8,091 bases of DNA. It comes from Clostridiaceae bacterium (GTDB lineage Bacteria; Bacillota; Clostridia; DSM-8532). Positions 7,072 to 8,091 of this stretch are shown here, piece after piece. The notes under the pieces were generated by a model. It did not search any database, had not been told where the DNA came from, and saw only the letters and a list, made by a program, of their open reading frames with translations. Each line of letters opens with the position of its first letter. Position 1 is the stretch's first letter. The stretch lies in the NCBI GenBank assembly GCA_025361665.1, contig JANYKF010000428.1, forward strand, positions 1 to 8,091, given 5' to 3'. The position numbers and the translations under genes are program-made.

Positions 7072-8009
7072 TGACGCCGACACCTTTCGACAGTCAATCC
7101 TGCACCTCCTGTCCACGGCACTGCCAGGCTGACAGGACAAGAGCGGCAGGCTATTGCGGAGTCGGTTCCAAGCCTGTGATCGCGAAGGCTTGCGTCCATT
7201 TGTGGGAAGAACCCTGCATCAGCGGGACGCGGGGATCGGGTACCGTCTTCTTTTCCGGATGCAGCCTGCGATGTGTGTTTTGCCAAAATTACCCCATTTC
7301 CCGCGGTGGGGTTGGCTGGGAAGTCGAACCCGCACAGTTGGCGGATGTTTTTCTGGAATTGCAGGATAAGCTCGTCCACAACATCAATCTGGTGAGTCCG
7401 TCACACCAGGCGGAAGCCATTGCCGAGGCCCTCCATTTGTGCGGGGGACGGCTCAAGGTGCCGGTTGTCTGGAACAGCGGCGGATATGACGCGACGGAAA
7501 CGATTCTGGCCCTCTCGGAACAGGTGTCCGTTTGGCTGCCGGATCTCAAGTTTCATGATGCCGCACTTTCCAGTGATTTGGCCGGTGCCCCGGACTATTT
7601 TGCCTGTGCGGCTGCCGCTGTCCGGACAATGGTTCAATGTGCGGGTGTTCCCATCTTTGATGAAGAAGGCCTGCTGCAAAAAGGCGTGATGATTCGCCAC
7701 CTCGTTTTGCCAGGACACACGCGGGATTCGATCCGCATCCTCGAATGGGTCGCTTCCGAGTTCGGTTCATCGGTTCTGGTCAGCCTGATGGGACAGTACA
7801 CGCCGATGCCGGATACGCCGGGCGCACCTGCCCGCCGTCTCATGCGGCGGGAGTATGTTCGGGTGACGGAGGCTTTGTTCAGGCTGGGACTCGAGGAAGG
7901 TTATGTGCAGGAATTGTCTTCGGCGGGAATGGAACGAATTCCGGAATTTGACGGAGAAGGGGTTCCCCATTGCAAAGCCCGGGTGGGGAAGAGGAGTATG
8001 GCAACATGA
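7068..8009 (+). CDS. Radical SAM protein, COG1313/PflX-like
   Basis: The predicted 313-aa cytoplasmic radical SAM protein is related to pyruvate formate-lyase activating enzymes. The [4Fe-4S]-binding CxxxCxxC is C65/C69/C72 in GCSLRCVFCQN. An N-terminal Cys cluster C12/C15/C19/C30 (CTSCPRHC, then YCGVG) and the following HLWEEPCISGTRGSGTVFFSG are typical of the PflX group, whose physiological substrate is not established. NSGGYD (136-141) occupies the place of the usual GGE-type SAM-contact motif, and PDLKFHD (158-164) and HLVLPGHTRDS (211-221) are further family-like blocks. The ATG at 7068 overlaps the previous stop (ATGA); the ATG at 7071 is an equal alternative. The ribosome site is weak, so reinitiation after the upstream gene is likely. 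The next gene starts inside this stop codon and looks like a glycyl radical enzyme, a possible substrate. Confidence 0.93.
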   Translation: MMTPTPFDSQSCTSCPRHCQADRTRAAGYCGVGSKPVIAKACVHLWEEPCISGTRGSGTVFFSGCSLRCVFCQNYPISRGGVGWEVEPAQLADVFLELQDKLVHNINLVSPSHQAEAIAEALHLCGGRLKVPVVWNSGGYDATETILALSEQVSVWLPDLKFHDAALSSDLAGAPDYFACAAAAVRTMVQCAGVPIFDEEGLLQKGVMIRHLVLPGHTRDSIRILEWVASEFGSSVLVSLMGQYTPMPDTPGAPARRLMRREYVRVTEALFRLGLEEGYVQELSSAGMERIPEFDGEGVPHCKARVGKRSMAT

Positions 8010-8091
8010 AGAATTATCCTGTGCGGGAGGTTCCGGCACGCATTGCAAAATTGAAAGAAGAACTGTTTGCAGCACAGACAAACGTTTGTTA
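8006..8091 (+). CDS. Probable glycyl radical enzyme (PFL/diol-dehydratase-like), N-terminus only
   Basis: Only 28 codons are visible; the frame is open at the window edge. The ATG overlaps the stop of the radical SAM gene (ATGA, 8006-8009), and GAGGAG lies nine bases upstream (7991-7996). Residues 11-28 read RIAKLKEELFAAQTNVC with a preceding A. This resembles the N-terminal helix of PflD-like glycyl radical enzymes (typically RI..LK..L..A....C.ERA). The active-site Cys and the Gly-radical loop lie beyond the window, so which member of the family it is (formate lyase, dehydratase, C-N or C-C lyase) cannot be told. The identification rests on a short match plus the adjacent radical SAM gene; another family is possible. 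Confidence 0.6.
   Translation, partial: MKNYPVREVPARIAKLKEELFAAQTNVC

Overview
The window is a moderately high-GC stretch carrying a single run of genes, all on the + strand and densely packed. It begins inside uvrA and ends inside another gene. The gene content points to an anaerobic, probably Gram-positive (Firmicutes/Clostridia-type) bacterium. The evidence is a flavodiiron protein for disposing of NO or O2, a PflX-type radical SAM protein, and what looks like the first 28 codons of a glycyl radical enzyme. Strong purine-rich ribosome binding sites fit the same picture. The exact genus cannot be read from this sequence.

Left part (1-5228). This holds the C-terminal four fifths of UvrA (nucleotide excision repair); a 121-nt leader containing a 31-bp tandem repeat and two perfect palindromes; a flavodiiron protein very like the NorV core but lacking its rubredoxin tail; a small RsmC/YbxB-type methyltransferase; and an uncharacterised TIM-barrel protein that looks like an aldo/keto reductase with its catalytic tetrad eroded. 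A clear Rho-independent terminator at about 5292-5325 closes this part. Between the last stop codon and the terminator, a second reading frame looks coding, which suggests an alternative or frameshifted C-terminus.

Right part (5326-8091). After a leader that can form several competing hairpins, four genes follow: a 414-aa protein with one N-terminal membrane segment, a 141-aa membrane protein, a COG1313/PflX-like radical SAM protein, and the start of a glycyl-radical-enzyme-like gene. Each of the three junctions is a 4-bp ATGA stop/start overlap, so the genes are probably translated as one coupled unit. The radical SAM protein could serve the downstream glycyl radical enzyme, although PflX-type proteins are not established activases. 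I recognise no family for the two membrane proteins, and they are the least explained genes here.

No tRNA, rRNA, CRISPR array, insertion sequence or prophage gene was seen. The long minus-strand ORFs look like shadows of the + strand genes. No gap between genes exceeds 300 bases.
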